A stretch of DNA of 64,000 bases from Methylomonas sp. LL1 (GTDB lineage Bacteria; Pseudomonadota; Gammaproteobacteria; Methylococcales; Methylomonadaceae), in the NCBI RefSeq assembly GCF_015711015.1, contig NZ_CP064653.1:1798001-1862000 (forward strand), given 5' to 3'. Numbering within the stretch: position 1 is the first letter of the stretch; each line of letters opens with the position of its first letter. The notes beneath the pieces were generated by a model. It did not search any database and was not told the origin of the DNA. It was given only the letters and a program-made list of their open reading frames with translations. The position numbers and the translations under genes were made by a program. Below, one piece after another: positions 36,563-45,187 of this stretch.

Positions 36563-38662
36563 ATGATCGTATTTTCCAAAACAGCGCATGCCGGCTTGCT
36601 GGCCTGCGGCTTATTACTACTCGCGCCGACGGTATCGGCATTGCCGATGGCCGGTAATACACCCCCGGTATTGGCCATGGGCGTCGGCAACAGCCCTGTC
36701 GGAGAGGCCGGCCGCCACGCCGACATGCCGGTCGGCTACCGCTTTCAATATTTCACCGGCGGCCTCGGGGCCGACGACTGGCGGAATTGGCTGTCGCCGG
36801 ACGGCAGCTTCGCCGATAAATGGCTGCAGGAGAGCCATCAAGCCGGATTGACGCCGGTCATCACTTATTACGAAATCGTCCATGCCGCGCCTTACCGCTT
36901 CGAGGAGCCGCCTACTCGAAACCTACAAACGCCGGCGACGATGAAGGCTTATTTCGAGAACTGGATCTTCCTGTTGCAACGCATCGCCGCGTTCGGTCAT
37001 CCGGTGGTGGTGCAAGTCGAACCCGACCTGTGGGGCTATGTGGAATGGAGCAGCAGCGACCCGGCGCAGACCGAGATCGCGGTGGCTGCGTCGGGCCTGG
37101 CAGAGGCAGCAGGTTACGAAAACAATGCCAGCGGCTTTGCCAAGCTGATGAAAGCACTGCGTGACCTGTATGCGCCTAATGTGATTCTAGGTTGGCATGT
37201 CTCGGGCTGGGCCACACGCACCGACCTGATCGTCAATCAGGGCGATCCGGACAAGTTGGCCGTGGAGACCGCCAATTTCTACCGCTCCCTGGATACCGAG
37301 TTCGACGTGATGTTCACCGAAACCTCAGACCGCGATTCGGGGTTTTACCAGTTGCAGGGCGGGCCGGACCGTTGGTGGAAACCGGAAGACTTCGACCGTT
37401 TCCGCCAGTTCGTGTCCCGCTTGCATAGCGAGTTGAACCAGGATGTCATCATGTGGCAGATTCCGGTCGGCAATACTCTGTATCGCAAATGCAACAATAC
37501 CCCTAACCATTATCAGGACAACCGCCCCGAGTATTTCCTAAAACCGGTGGTGGACAGCGGCGATACCACGCGCTTGCGGCAGTTCCGCGATGCCGGGGTG
37601 GTGGCGCTGATGTTCGGTGCCGGCCAGGACGATCAGACCCGCTATTTCGATTATGTCAAAGATGCGGTCGAGGACCCGGCGCCGATAGACAATCGCGCGC
37701 GCAATCACACCGACCATCTGAACGATTTGCCGGCCTTGAATAGCGACGACGACGGCGGTTTCCTGAGATTGGCCATTCAACGCTATTACGCCAACGGCGC
37801 ATTGCCGCTGCCCGAGCGCGCTCCTTCGCAATGCGGCGACGGCATCGATAACGACCATGACGGCTTGATCGATTTTCCAAGCGACCCGAATTGCCAGTCT
37901 CCTACCGACAACAGCGAAGCGGAGCCTTTGCCTGCGTGTTCGGACGGCGCGGACAACGATACCGACGGCTGGATCGATTTTCCCGACGATCCGGGTTGCA
38001 GCGCCGCCGACGACGGCGACGAATCCAACGGGCCGGTGTTGACTACATTGCCATCCAACGTGGCGATCAGCAGCGATTGGAGAACCGGTTATTGCGCCGA
38101 TGTGACCGTCAACAATAACACGCAGGCCACGGTGCTTTGGCAAACCGGCTTCGAAACGGCGGGCAGCATCACCAATATGTGGAACGCCGATTACAGCCAA
38201 AACGGCAATCAGGTGACGGCTAGCGGGGCGGAGTGGAATAACGAACTGTCGCCGGGCGAATCGGCCAGCTTCGGCTTCTGCGCCGACCGATCGGCTGCGC
38301 TTCCGGTCTGTAGCGACCAAATCGACAACGACGGCGACGGCTTGGCCGATTATCCGGCCGATCCCGGTTGCGCTTCAGCCGACGACGGCGACGAAACCGA
38401 CGCCGATCCGGGGCAAATCCAGCATAGCTTGCATGTCGACTCCGATTGGGGATCAGGCTACTGCGCGACCGTTGCCGTCAGCAATCTTGGGACTAGCAGC
38501 CAGCAATGGTCTGTCGATCTGAACATTGAGGGCCGGATCGACAATTTGTGGAACGGCGTTTATAGCCAATCCGGCATAGGTTTGCATGTCCAGGGCGAGG
38601 CCTGGAATGGCAATCTGGCCGGCGGCGCGTCGACCAGTTTCGGCTTCTGCGCCAGCCGCTAG
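36563..38662 (+). CDS. Secreted glycosidase-like protein with two CBM2 modules
   Basis: A 699-residue exported protein. A signal peptide (GLLACGLLLLAPTVSA) precedes a ~380-residue barrel-like domain; VVVQVEPDLWGYVEW and DVMFTETSDRD hold candidate catalytic acids, but no glycoside hydrolase family is assigned. After it come three Cys/Asp repeats of the form C-x-DxxDND-DG-xDxPxDPxC near residues 423, 458 and 582, which resemble calcium-binding loops. Two CBM2 cellulose/chitin-binding modules alternate with them (~498-575 and ~622-699), recognisable by W-GYC, NMWNADYSQ, EWNNELSPG and FGFCA. It is flanked by two PEP-CTERM genes, so an exopolysaccharide role is possible. Confidence 0.8.
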   Translation: MIVFSKTAHAGLLACGLLLLAPTVSALPMAGNTPPVLAMGVGNSPVGEAGRHADMPVGYRFQYFTGGLGADDWRNWLSPDGSFADKWLQESHQAGLTPVITYYEIVHAAPYRFEEPPTRNLQTPATMKAYFENWIFLLQRIAAFGHPVVVQVEPDLWGYVEWSSSDPAQTEIAVAASGLAEAAGYENNASGFAKLMKALRDLYAPNVILGWHVSGWATRTDLIVNQGDPDKLAVETANFYRSLDTEFDVMFTETSDRDSGFYQLQGGPDRWWKPEDFDRFRQFVSRLHSELNQDVIMWQIPVGNTLYRKCNNTPNHYQDNRPEYFLKPVVDSGDTTRLRQFRDAGVVALMFGAGQDDQTRYFDYVKDAVEDPAPIDNRARNHTDHLNDLPALNSDDDGGFLRLAIQRYYANGALPLPERAPSQCGDGIDNDHDGLIDFPSDPNCQSPTDNSEAEPLPACSDGADNDTDGWIDFPDDPGCSAADDGDESNGPVLTTLPSNVAISSDWRTGYCADVTVNNNTQATVLWQTGFETAGSITNMWNADYSQNGNQVTASGAEWNNELSPGESASFGFCADRSAALPVCSDQIDNDGDGLADYPADPGCASADDGDETDADPGQIQHSLHVDSDWGSGYCATVAVSNLGTSSQQWSVDLNIEGRIDNLWNGVYSQSGIGLHVQGEAWNGNLAGGASTSFGFCASR

Positions 38663-38866
38663 AGAAGGAGCGCGGCGCAGGGAAGTGCGCCGAAATCTTT
38701 TGGCCGGTCCCATACAAGGATGTTCCACTCTGGGGAAGCCGGCCACCTTAGTCTATACGTCTTGTTTATGCGGTCTTGAGGTTGGTTTTTTTAAAAAAGA
38801 TTTTCAAGATCAGGTCCTTTTTTATGGTTTTTCAAGAAGTTCATATTTAATCTTTTGGGGGGAGAA

Positions 38867-39976
38867 ATGTTAAAACACCCGGCGGCCGTTCTTGGCCTGA
38901 TAATGATTCCACTGAGCCATGCCCACGCTTCGGCCCAAATTTCGGGGTGGGAGTCCCACGGAAACACAACGACACATTTTTCTCACTCGGATGAAAATGT
39001 TCCGGTGAAGCATAACTACACCACCCCCGGCGAGTATTCGCCAATTATCTATCCAGAAGGGGCTCCCACCGGTAACCACACCGTGGGATATGCGGATGCG
39101 GCCAGCCAAACCTTGCGGGCCTCGGCATATTCATGGGCACGCCCCGGGCAAAACGAAACACCTTCTAACAGCGCACAGTCAGTCATCGCTGCAAGTTTCG
39201 ATAAAACCCTCACCGTCAATGCCGGAAGCTCCGGTCTTTCGGTTGGCGATCCAGTTACCCTTCGGCTTGCCATTAATTTCGATGGGATTTACTCGACTCA
39301 TCAGGGGTGCACGACGATACCCTGCGTGATCACCTATGGCTACGATGTCAGTGATGGTGGCTGGGTTGATGTCAACGCCGGCTACCGCATTACCAACCCG
39401 AATCACTTGGTCGGGTCGGGAAACCGCCCCGAGGTAGTGGCCGACTTCAGTTTTCACGCAAAAGAAGATAGCTCCTCGAGGAGCTGGGGCTATATTGACC
39501 GCGTGTATGGCACCAACTACCCTTGGTGGATAGACAAATATGATCCCGATCACGATGGCATGAGTGACATGAGCGAGGATTGGTGGTGGAGTGCTAGCAG
39601 CAATAGTATCGAAACGGCAGCCGATAGTGGGCACAACACCTATAACGGCCCATTCGGGAGGGTGTTTTCAGGCACGGCGCCCAACATCGTACAGACTATC
39701 GATTTCCAAACCTATATCGGGGCTCAGCTTGCCATTTCCGCCGGCATGGATATCAGCACCTATGTGTATTATCACGGCGACGCTGGAGAAAAGACCGTCT
39801 ATGGCAATTTCATGAACACCTTCAGCTCTGGCATCACATCGCTTAATGCGCCAGGAATTGAGTTATCTTACATAGTAGCTGCTCCTGTTCCATTGCCTGG
39901 GGCTGCCTGGCTGTTTTTGTCTGGTTTGATGGGTTTCTTGGCATTGAGGCGGGGCAAAACGGCAATCAGCGATTAA
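38867..39976 (+). CDS. PEP-CTERM-type exported protein
   Basis: A 369-residue exported protein. LKHPAAVLGLIMIPLSHAHA forms the signal peptide. The C-terminal sorting signal is PVPLPGAAWLFLSGLMGFLA followed by LRRGK, the VPLP variant of PEP-CTERM. A possible acidic calcium-type loop DPDHDGMSDMSEDWW lies near residue 230. The ATG at 38867 is chosen over one 12 bases upstream because GGGGGGAG lies just before it. It has no catalytic motif and probably an envelope or matrix role. Confidence 0.82.
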   Translation: MLKHPAAVLGLIMIPLSHAHASAQISGWESHGNTTTHFSHSDENVPVKHNYTTPGEYSPIIYPEGAPTGNHTVGYADAASQTLRASAYSWARPGQNETPSNSAQSVIAASFDKTLTVNAGSSGLSVGDPVTLRLAINFDGIYSTHQGCTTIPCVITYGYDVSDGGWVDVNAGYRITNPNHLVGSGNRPEVVADFSFHAKEDSSSRSWGYIDRVYGTNYPWWIDKYDPDHDGMSDMSEDWWWSASSNSIETAADSGHNTYNGPFGRVFSGTAPNIVQTIDFQTYIGAQLAISAGMDISTYVYYHGDAGEKTVYGNFMNTFSSGITSLNAPGIELSYIVAAPVPLPGAAWLFLSGLMGFLALRRGKTAISD

Positions 39977-40319
39977 ATGGTAGTGGAACTGCCTTTCGGG
40001 GCGAATTGTTGTAGTTGCGATATGCAGGCCGGAAACTTCGGCAGCCGTAGAGCAGTTGAAAGCCAGGCAAGGCTGGGTCCGGAGCTCGTGTCGGGTGCGG
40101 CGAAATATCGGCGTGAGCCGGTTTACATGTGATATGTAGTCATGACATTTATATGGCCAGTCCGTGACTACTTTTCAGTAGGTTCTCGCGGATAATGAAC
40201 AATTGTCTGGATAGTCGTGATATTGCCGTGCTTGCCTTGGTTATATCGATTAAGACTATTCGGAACACAGCGACTTATCCACCAAAGCTCAATTTGGCTT
40301 TAAACATTCAATATGGCGT
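39977..40319. other. Intergenic region, nothing recognised
   Basis: These 343 bases between the PEP-CTERM gene and the NAT gene hold only short chance ORFs. No terminator hairpin with a T tract, repeat or known RNA was found. Confidence 0.4.
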
Positions 40320-41123
40320 ATGAAATTCGAATTAGATAGATACCTGAGCAGAATAAAGATTAGTAAACCCAAACCTAGCGTCGAAGGATTGGCGCAAATA
40401 CAGGGGGCGCAGCTCAATGCGATTGCTTTCGAAAATGTCGATGCTTTCTTGAGCTCAATCCCCGACTTGGAGCCGTCGGCGTTAATCGAAAAAATCCTCG
40501 ATAAGGGCCGTGGCGGATACTGTTTTGAATTGAATGGTTTGTTGGGGCTTGCGTTACAGGCGTTGGGTTTTGATTTCGAACCCATTTTGGCGCGGGTGAG
40601 GATGGGGCGTAGCGAAGGTGGTCCTCGCCATCATTTGGCATATCTCGTCAAAGCCGGCGGCGAGTCATGGCTGGTGGATGCCGGATTCGGCGGCCCCGCC
40701 CCCTTGCAACCGCTACGCTTGGTCAATGATCAGGAGCAGCAACAGGAGCATGAAACCTTCCGTATCCGGCATGAGTCGGACAGCGGCGATAGGGTGGTCG
40801 AAAAACGCCTGAATGGCGACTGGTTTAGCTTATATAGCTTCGACAGAGCGGCTGTGCGGCGCTGCGATCTGGATGCCGCGAATAGGCTGTGCGCCACCTG
40901 GAGTGAATCGTTGCTAGCCCAGAACCTGTTGCTTTGCCGCTATACCGACTTTGGCCGTATTCAGCTGTTCAATAATAGTTTTTCCGAATTTCGCGCCGAT
41001 GATCAAATCAGCCGTTTAATCGAAACTATCGACGAGTTAAGTGCATTGATTCGAGACAATTTTGGCATCACCGTTTCGGATAGCGAACTATCCGGCATCG
41101 CCAATCGCTTGGGATTGGCTTAA
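40320..41123 (+). CDS. Arylamine N-acetyltransferase
   Basis: A 267-residue NAT-family enzyme that moves acetyl groups from acetyl-CoA to arylamines or hydrazines. The catalytic triad is visible: Cys68 in GRGGYCFELNGL, His105 in RHHLAYLV and Asp120 in WLVDAGFGGPAP. The N-terminal LDRYLSRI and IAFENVDAFL also match the family. The length is typical. No clear ribosome site is seen. The natural substrate in environmental bacteria is usually unknown. Confidence 0.93.
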   Translation: MKFELDRYLSRIKISKPKPSVEGLAQIQGAQLNAIAFENVDAFLSSIPDLEPSALIEKILDKGRGGYCFELNGLLGLALQALGFDFEPILARVRMGRSEGGPRHHLAYLVKAGGESWLVDAGFGGPAPLQPLRLVNDQEQQQEHETFRIRHESDSGDRVVEKRLNGDWFSLYSFDRAAVRRCDLDAANRLCATWSESLLAQNLLLCRYTDFGRIQLFNNSFSEFRADDQISRLIETIDELSALIRDNFGITVSDSELSGIANRLGLA

Positions 41124-41288
41124 GCATCAGGCTCATCCCCTGGCGGGGAACGCGGCGATTATCCTAGTATCCCGCAAGCCGGCAAGGCCCAGATTGGCAT
41201 CATGGCGCGGCGCACCTGAGGACGGCGCACTGCGACGAATGCAATGTGGCTGTCTCGCATTGAGTTCGCCGATCTTGTCCATATAGGT

Positions 41289-41774
41289 TTAACGCATCAT
41301 CGAACAAGGAATGCTCCACAACAATGTAGCGTTAGGTGAAGCGGAAAAATCGGCATCCAACCTGGTCAGCGAAGCTTTTTTAACGACGATGCTGTCGCCG
41401 GCAGTATTCAGCAGTTGGCCTATCGTTTCGGAAAAATCCGGCTCGTGTCCCACCAGCCAGACATCATCCAAGCCTCGGTCGGCCAGCTTGCCGAGTTCGG
41501 CGATGATCGTCCGCGGCGAGGTGGCCGTGCTTAGCCAGTCCACGATTTCCGGCGCCGGACATTCGGATAATTGTTCATGCAAAATCCTGGCGGTCTGCCG
41601 CGCGCGTAATAAGGGGCTGGAATAAATCGCCCCGGGAAACAATTGGTTGGCTTGGCAAAAAACCGCCAAGCGCTTGACTTGTTTTTCGCCTTTTTCGATC
41701 AAGGCCCGCTCGGCATCGGAGCCGGCAAGGCTTCTGTCTTCGGCGGTGGCGTGTCTCAGGAAAGTGATGTGCAT
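41289..41774 (-). CDS. sixA: SixA-type phosphohistidine phosphatase
   Basis: A 161-residue histidine phosphatase of the SixA branch, which removes phosphate from histidine in phosphorelay proteins or PTS components. The N-terminal MHITFLRHATAED supplies the catalytic His8 of the RH motif, and VWLVGHEPDF supplies the second active-site His. The branch is recognised by its small size and YSSPLLRARQTA. The start at 41774 follows CCGGAGGCC, rejecting a longer ORF. The target relay is not shown by neighbours. Confidence 0.88.
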   Translation of the reverse strand: MHITFLRHATAEDRSLAGSDAERALIEKGEKQVKRLAVFCQANQLFPGAIYSSPLLRARQTARILHEQLSECPAPEIVDWLSTATSPRTIIAELGKLADRGLDDVWLVGHEPDFSETIGQLLNTAGDSIVVKKASLTRLDADFSASPNATLLWSIPCSMMR

Positions 41775-41967
41775 GGCGGGCCTCCGGTTATAATGTGAGC
41801 GCGGTTTTTTATGGCGCACGACAAAGTAGAATTAGAAAAATGCTGGTTAGATCGGAAGTCATTTGGCCAATGTACTGTTCAACATTTCTACCAACTTACC
41901 GGCGTTGCTTGGAATCGGATTTGGTCAGGTTAGGATTATCCAGTAATCGTTATATAGGGTCTTTCCC

Positions 41968-43012
41968 ATGTCGGCTAGTTTAGTGTTTGAACGCTTATTC
42001 AAACGCCTGTTTATTCTATGTGCCTGCATGGCCGGCATCCTGCATTTTTATAAAGACGATTGGCCTGAACCCGCTTATTACGACCTCGACCAACTCGAAG
42101 AACCGCTGCAAACGCCAACCGATAGAGAACCTTTTTCGATCGAGGCCAACGGCCTCGGCTATACCATCCATCCGAAATTCGACTACGACTTGCAAGGCGT
42201 TGTGGTCAGTTACAGCAATGCCGATGGTTTTACCAATATCTGGCATCACAAACGCTGGCAGGATTTTATCAACGTCCGTGACTTATGCGTGATTTGGGGA
42301 AACAACGTCGAAACCGGCGTATATAAAAACATGAAATTCAAGTCGGCGAGTGTCGGCTTCCGGCGGGAAAGATTGCTAGCCATCCCTGGCTAGCAATCGC
42401 GCCTACACCGCCACGTGATTGCCTGCGGCGGCCCTGGCCGTCCGCGTCACCTCGCCTTTGACCCAACAAGGGGATCAAAGCCTTGGCTCTCGCATGACTC
42501 GACGCCGTTTCGCGATGCCTTGCAGTTTTTCTAGTCGAAAAACCGCCCGGCGCTACGGCTTCCAGGGACTACTCAACCTTCACTCGCTAACGCTTCGTTT
42601 CCAAGGTTTCGCAGCGAGCGATAGCTGGACCTGTTGGGCCTATTGGCCCAATCGGGAAACCGCCGAAGTCTTTACCATGAACACGCTGTCCAACAATCAT
42701 ATTGTTACCGATAACGATACCATTAAACAGGCGTTAATGCGGGCGGAGCCCGGCGACCATATCCGCTTCAAGGGCAGTCTGGCCGAATATGTCAACCACG
42801 CCGCCGGATATACCCGTGGCACCAGCACTACCCGCCAGGATACCGGACAAGGCGCTTGCGAAACGGTGTATATCGACGACTTTGAAATCGTCAAAAAGGC
42901 CAATCCGGGTCTGCGTAAACTGGCAAAGTTGTTTAACTGGCTCACGCTGCTGACTTTGATAGGCTTTTGCGCGTTGTTTCTGATCGCGCCGGCAAGACCG
43001 CGCTATAAATGA
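41968..43012 (+). pseudogene. Conserved hypothetical membrane-linked gene broken by a 263-bp insertion
   Basis: The first part (41968-42350) encodes an N-terminal membrane segment (LFKRLFILCACMAGILHFY) and a domain with LQGVVVSYSNADGFTNIWHH and RDLCVIWG. It then runs into unrelated DNA and a stop at 42393. The second part resumes in another frame at 42614 with DSWTCWAYWPNRETAE, continues through EPGDHIRFKGSLAEYVNHA, and ends with a membrane segment before 43012. Removing 42351-42613 plus one copy of GCGAG rejoins both parts in one frame (KSASDSWTCW). The joined protein of about 260 residues has no known function. As it stands, only a truncated N-terminal product can be made. Confidence 0.75.
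42351..42618. mobile_element. Small non-coding insertion with 5-bp target duplication
   Basis: About 263 bases flanked by GCGAG at 42346-42350 and 42614-42618 interrupt a gene and shift its frame. Inside, GATTGCTAGCCA (42371-42382) pairs perfectly over 12 bp with 42387-42398, and CCTCGCCTTTGACCC is followed by a loose inverse. No transposase and no clear terminal inverted repeat are visible, so it is a non-autonomous element or a remnant. No second copy was noticed in the window. Confidence 0.65.
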
Positions 43013-43045
43013 AGCGCCACAAAATTTCAATGAATGGAGATCGAC

Positions 43046-43297
43046 ATGGCTGAATGTTCAATATCTTGCGACCAGCACGATTACCTTGAAATAGCCTGCA
43101 TGCATGGCTATCAGGTCAAACTCACCCTCAAGGATCACCAAACTCTCGAAGGCAAGGCTATCGACACTCTGACTACCGCCGAGAAGCGCGAATATCTGAT
43201 TATCGACAATGGGCAAAGACAGCAGGTCGAGCTGAATCGGTTGAAAAAATTACAAGTGATGACATCCAACGCCCAGTTTAAAGAAGTTGTTTTCTAA
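43046..43297 (+). CDS. rof: Rho-binding antiterminator (Rof family)
   Basis: An 83-residue protein matching Rof, which binds Rho and inhibits termination. The family signature is clear: SCDQHDYLEIACMHGYQVKL, then LTLKDHQTLEGKAIDT, EKREYLIIDN and VELNRLKKLQV. The ATG at 43046 is chosen because GGAGA lies six bases upstream; an ATG at 43034 is possible. The small Sm-like barrel acts in the cytoplasm. Confidence 0.88.
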   Translation: MAECSISCDQHDYLEIACMHGYQVKLTLKDHQTLEGKAIDTLTTAEKREYLIIDNGQRQQVELNRLKKLQVMTSNAQFKEVVF

Positions 43298-43440
43298 CCA
43301 GCATATTCAAGCAACGTGTGCCGGTATGTTCGACGGTGAATTACAACAAGGCCTACTCGATGAATTCAATGATTGATAGCTTTGACATAGTCGATTGAGA
43401 TCGATAATGTAGTCATACCAATCAACACAGGGAAATAACA

Positions 43441-43920
43441 ATGGCATTTGAAGAGTGGATTATCGTTAATCACCCCTTATGGAAAAAACCAGCGGCGCTG
43501 GTTGGGCTTCGAGATACCCATTTCGTGGGCTATATCCCGCTGATGGACCCGCGAGATGCCAACGGCGATGGCCAAGTCTCGACCGGAGAGTGGCTCGCAT
43601 CAAAGCTGCCGATCTTGGGTAACCTCAGCATTGAGGCCGAGAAGGGTTCGCTCATGATGGCCATCGCCACTGATAGTCGAGTACTGGATGTGCAACTAGA
43701 CGCCCAAGGCAAGAAAGCCATCCTGAACGCCACCCTGGTTGCGGTCGAGCAAGCAATCTCCATGATTTATATCAAGCAAATTGCCGGCCCCGCGGCCGCA
43801 CTGGCCCTAACCGGAACCTCATTGACTGGTGCTTCTTACTTTATCGCCAAAAAAGGGCTTGAACAGGTATTCAAGGCGATGATCGATAAAGCCATTGCAC
43901 CGTTTGGTCAGACGTTATAA
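43441..43920 (+). CDS. Hypothetical protein with an EF-hand-like loop
   Basis: A 159-residue protein not recognised as a whole. DPRDANGDGQVSTGEW (residues ~37-52) fits a canonical EF-hand calcium loop (D-x-N-x-D-G-x-V-x-x-x-E). The C-terminal half is hydrophobic (IAGPAAALALTGTSLTGASYFI), suggesting membrane association. ACAGGGAA precedes the ATG. Neighbours give no functional hint. Confidence 0.7.
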   Translation: MAFEEWIIVNHPLWKKPAALVGLRDTHFVGYIPLMDPRDANGDGQVSTGEWLASKLPILGNLSIEAEKGSLMMAIATDSRVLDVQLDAQGKKAILNATLVAVEQAISMIYIKQIAGPAAALALTGTSLTGASYFIAKKGLEQVFKAMIDKAIAPFGQTL

Positions 43921-44008
43921 AGGGGTTATCGCGATCAAGTTTTATCGGACTGACGAAAACCACCGGGTGGCATAAGTTAGAAGTGGCGGCCAACAACCTG
44001 GCTTGGAA

Positions 44009-44419
44009 TCACTTCCACGGCCAGCCGCCATCGATTTCACCGTGTTCGAAGAAAGTCCGGCAGCGCCGGCAAAGATAAAGCACGGGCGCCCCCATGTGTG
44101 GAGTATTGAGCGAACGCGATTTGCCGCCACATTGGGGACAAACATGAATGCGCCCATGCGTCCAATAGATAAGGCCCGCAAAACCCAGCCCAATCCAGAG
44201 AAAGTATTCGTTTAAACCGAAATACGCCAACAACGGTATGCCGGGAAACGTGAATAGCAGGGCAATGGCCAGCCAGATATTAAAGCGTTTGTTTGCCAGT
44301 GTCGTGAACGGTATTTCCCGGTATTCCACACCGGAGGCTTTCAAGCGGCTACCGTCCTCGGAAAAGACCACCCCGGAGTAACGATAACCTTTTCTACGCT
44401 CTGTCCATTGAGTGTCCAT
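44009..44419 (-). CDS. Hypothetical membrane protein with zinc ribbon
   Basis: A 136-residue protein with two adjacent hydrophobic segments (IWLAIALLFTFPGIPLLAYF and YFLWIGLGFAGLIYW). A C-terminal zinc-ribbon-like tail follows, with VCPQCGG and LCRRCRTF providing four Cys. No family name was recognised. The start at 44419 (MDTQWTERRKG) is preferred over one 36 bases upstream on length only; the ribosome site is weak. Confidence 0.6.
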   Translation of the reverse strand: MDTQWTERRKGYRYSGVVFSEDGSRLKASGVEYREIPFTTLANKRFNIWLAIALLFTFPGIPLLAYFGLNEYFLWIGLGFAGLIYWTHGRIHVCPQCGGKSRSLNTPHMGAPVLYLCRRCRTFFEHGEIDGGWPWK

Positions 44420-44558
44420 AATGCCATTACTCGATATCAACCAAGAAAAAACCAACCATCAATGCTTATGGCCGGAATCGTTTGTTAGCCGATCGGCTTG
44501 GAGAAAAGACCGACTTGGGTAGGGAGTTTTCCGCATCTTCGGCATTGCATGACCCTGA

Positions 44559-45185
44559 TCAATTTTCAAACACATCGACATTTTTAGGCGGCTGGAAATT
44601 GAACATGGCATCGTTCAAGGCCGGATTGAGCTTGATGTTGGAAAAATAAATCCGGGTCAATTGGCCAAAATTATCGCTCAGTTCCATGCCGCCCAGCTGG
44701 CCGTGATTCAAACCGATCAGGATATATTTAAAACCGCTCTCTTCGTTCCTTGGCGACAGCTTGATCCAGTTTAAATCTTCGTCACTGCCCTGCTCTTCCA
44801 GGATAAATTTTTCATCGATATCGACTTGTCCGGTCAGCAACAACGCCGGGGTAGAGCCCAGCGAATCATCCAATTGCTTGACGGTGACCTGCTCCAGATC
44901 GGCATCGTAGAACCAAACTTTTCCGGAATTGGACACGATTTCCTGGGCAAACGGTTTTTGGTAATTCCAGCGGAATTTACCGGGCCGGCTCAGATAAAAC
45001 TGTCCAAAACTACTTTGGGCGGCCTGCCCGGCCTTGTTGTAGCTGACTTGTTTGAAGTCGGCCGATAACGATGCGCTAGCCTTTAGAAACGCCTTCAACT
45101 GATTGATCGGCGTTTCTTCGGCCGAGACCATGGCGCCGTGCATGCCGGCCAGGAAAATCAATGTACTTAGGATTTTTTTCATCAT
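44559..45185 (-). CDS. lolA: Outer-membrane lipoprotein carrier protein
   Basis: A 208-residue periplasmic chaperone that ferries lipoproteins from LolCDE to LolB. A signal peptide (ILSTLIFLAGMHGAMVSA) is followed by INQLKAFLKASASLSADFKQ, SRPGKFRWNYQKPF and WFYDADLEQVTVKQL, all LolA landmarks. The frame is open to a TTG overlapping the mrcB stop. The ATG at 45185 lies just past that stop, so mrcB and lolA look translationally coupled, linking two envelope-assembly functions. Confidence 0.92.
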   Translation of the reverse strand: MMKKILSTLIFLAGMHGAMVSAEETPINQLKAFLKASASLSADFKQVSYNKAGQAAQSSFGQFYLSRPGKFRWNYQKPFAQEIVSNSGKVWFYDADLEQVTVKQLDDSLGSTPALLLTGQVDIDEKFILEEQGSDEDLNWIKLSPRNEESGFKYILIGLNHGQLGGMELSDNFGQLTRIYFSNIKLNPALNDAMFNFQPPKNVDVFEN

Positions 45186-45187
45186 AT

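Noticed and set aside
37538-38320. 260-codon antisense ORF in the CBM2 protein gene
   Set aside because: It is generated by the repetitive Asp/Gly codons of the real gene.
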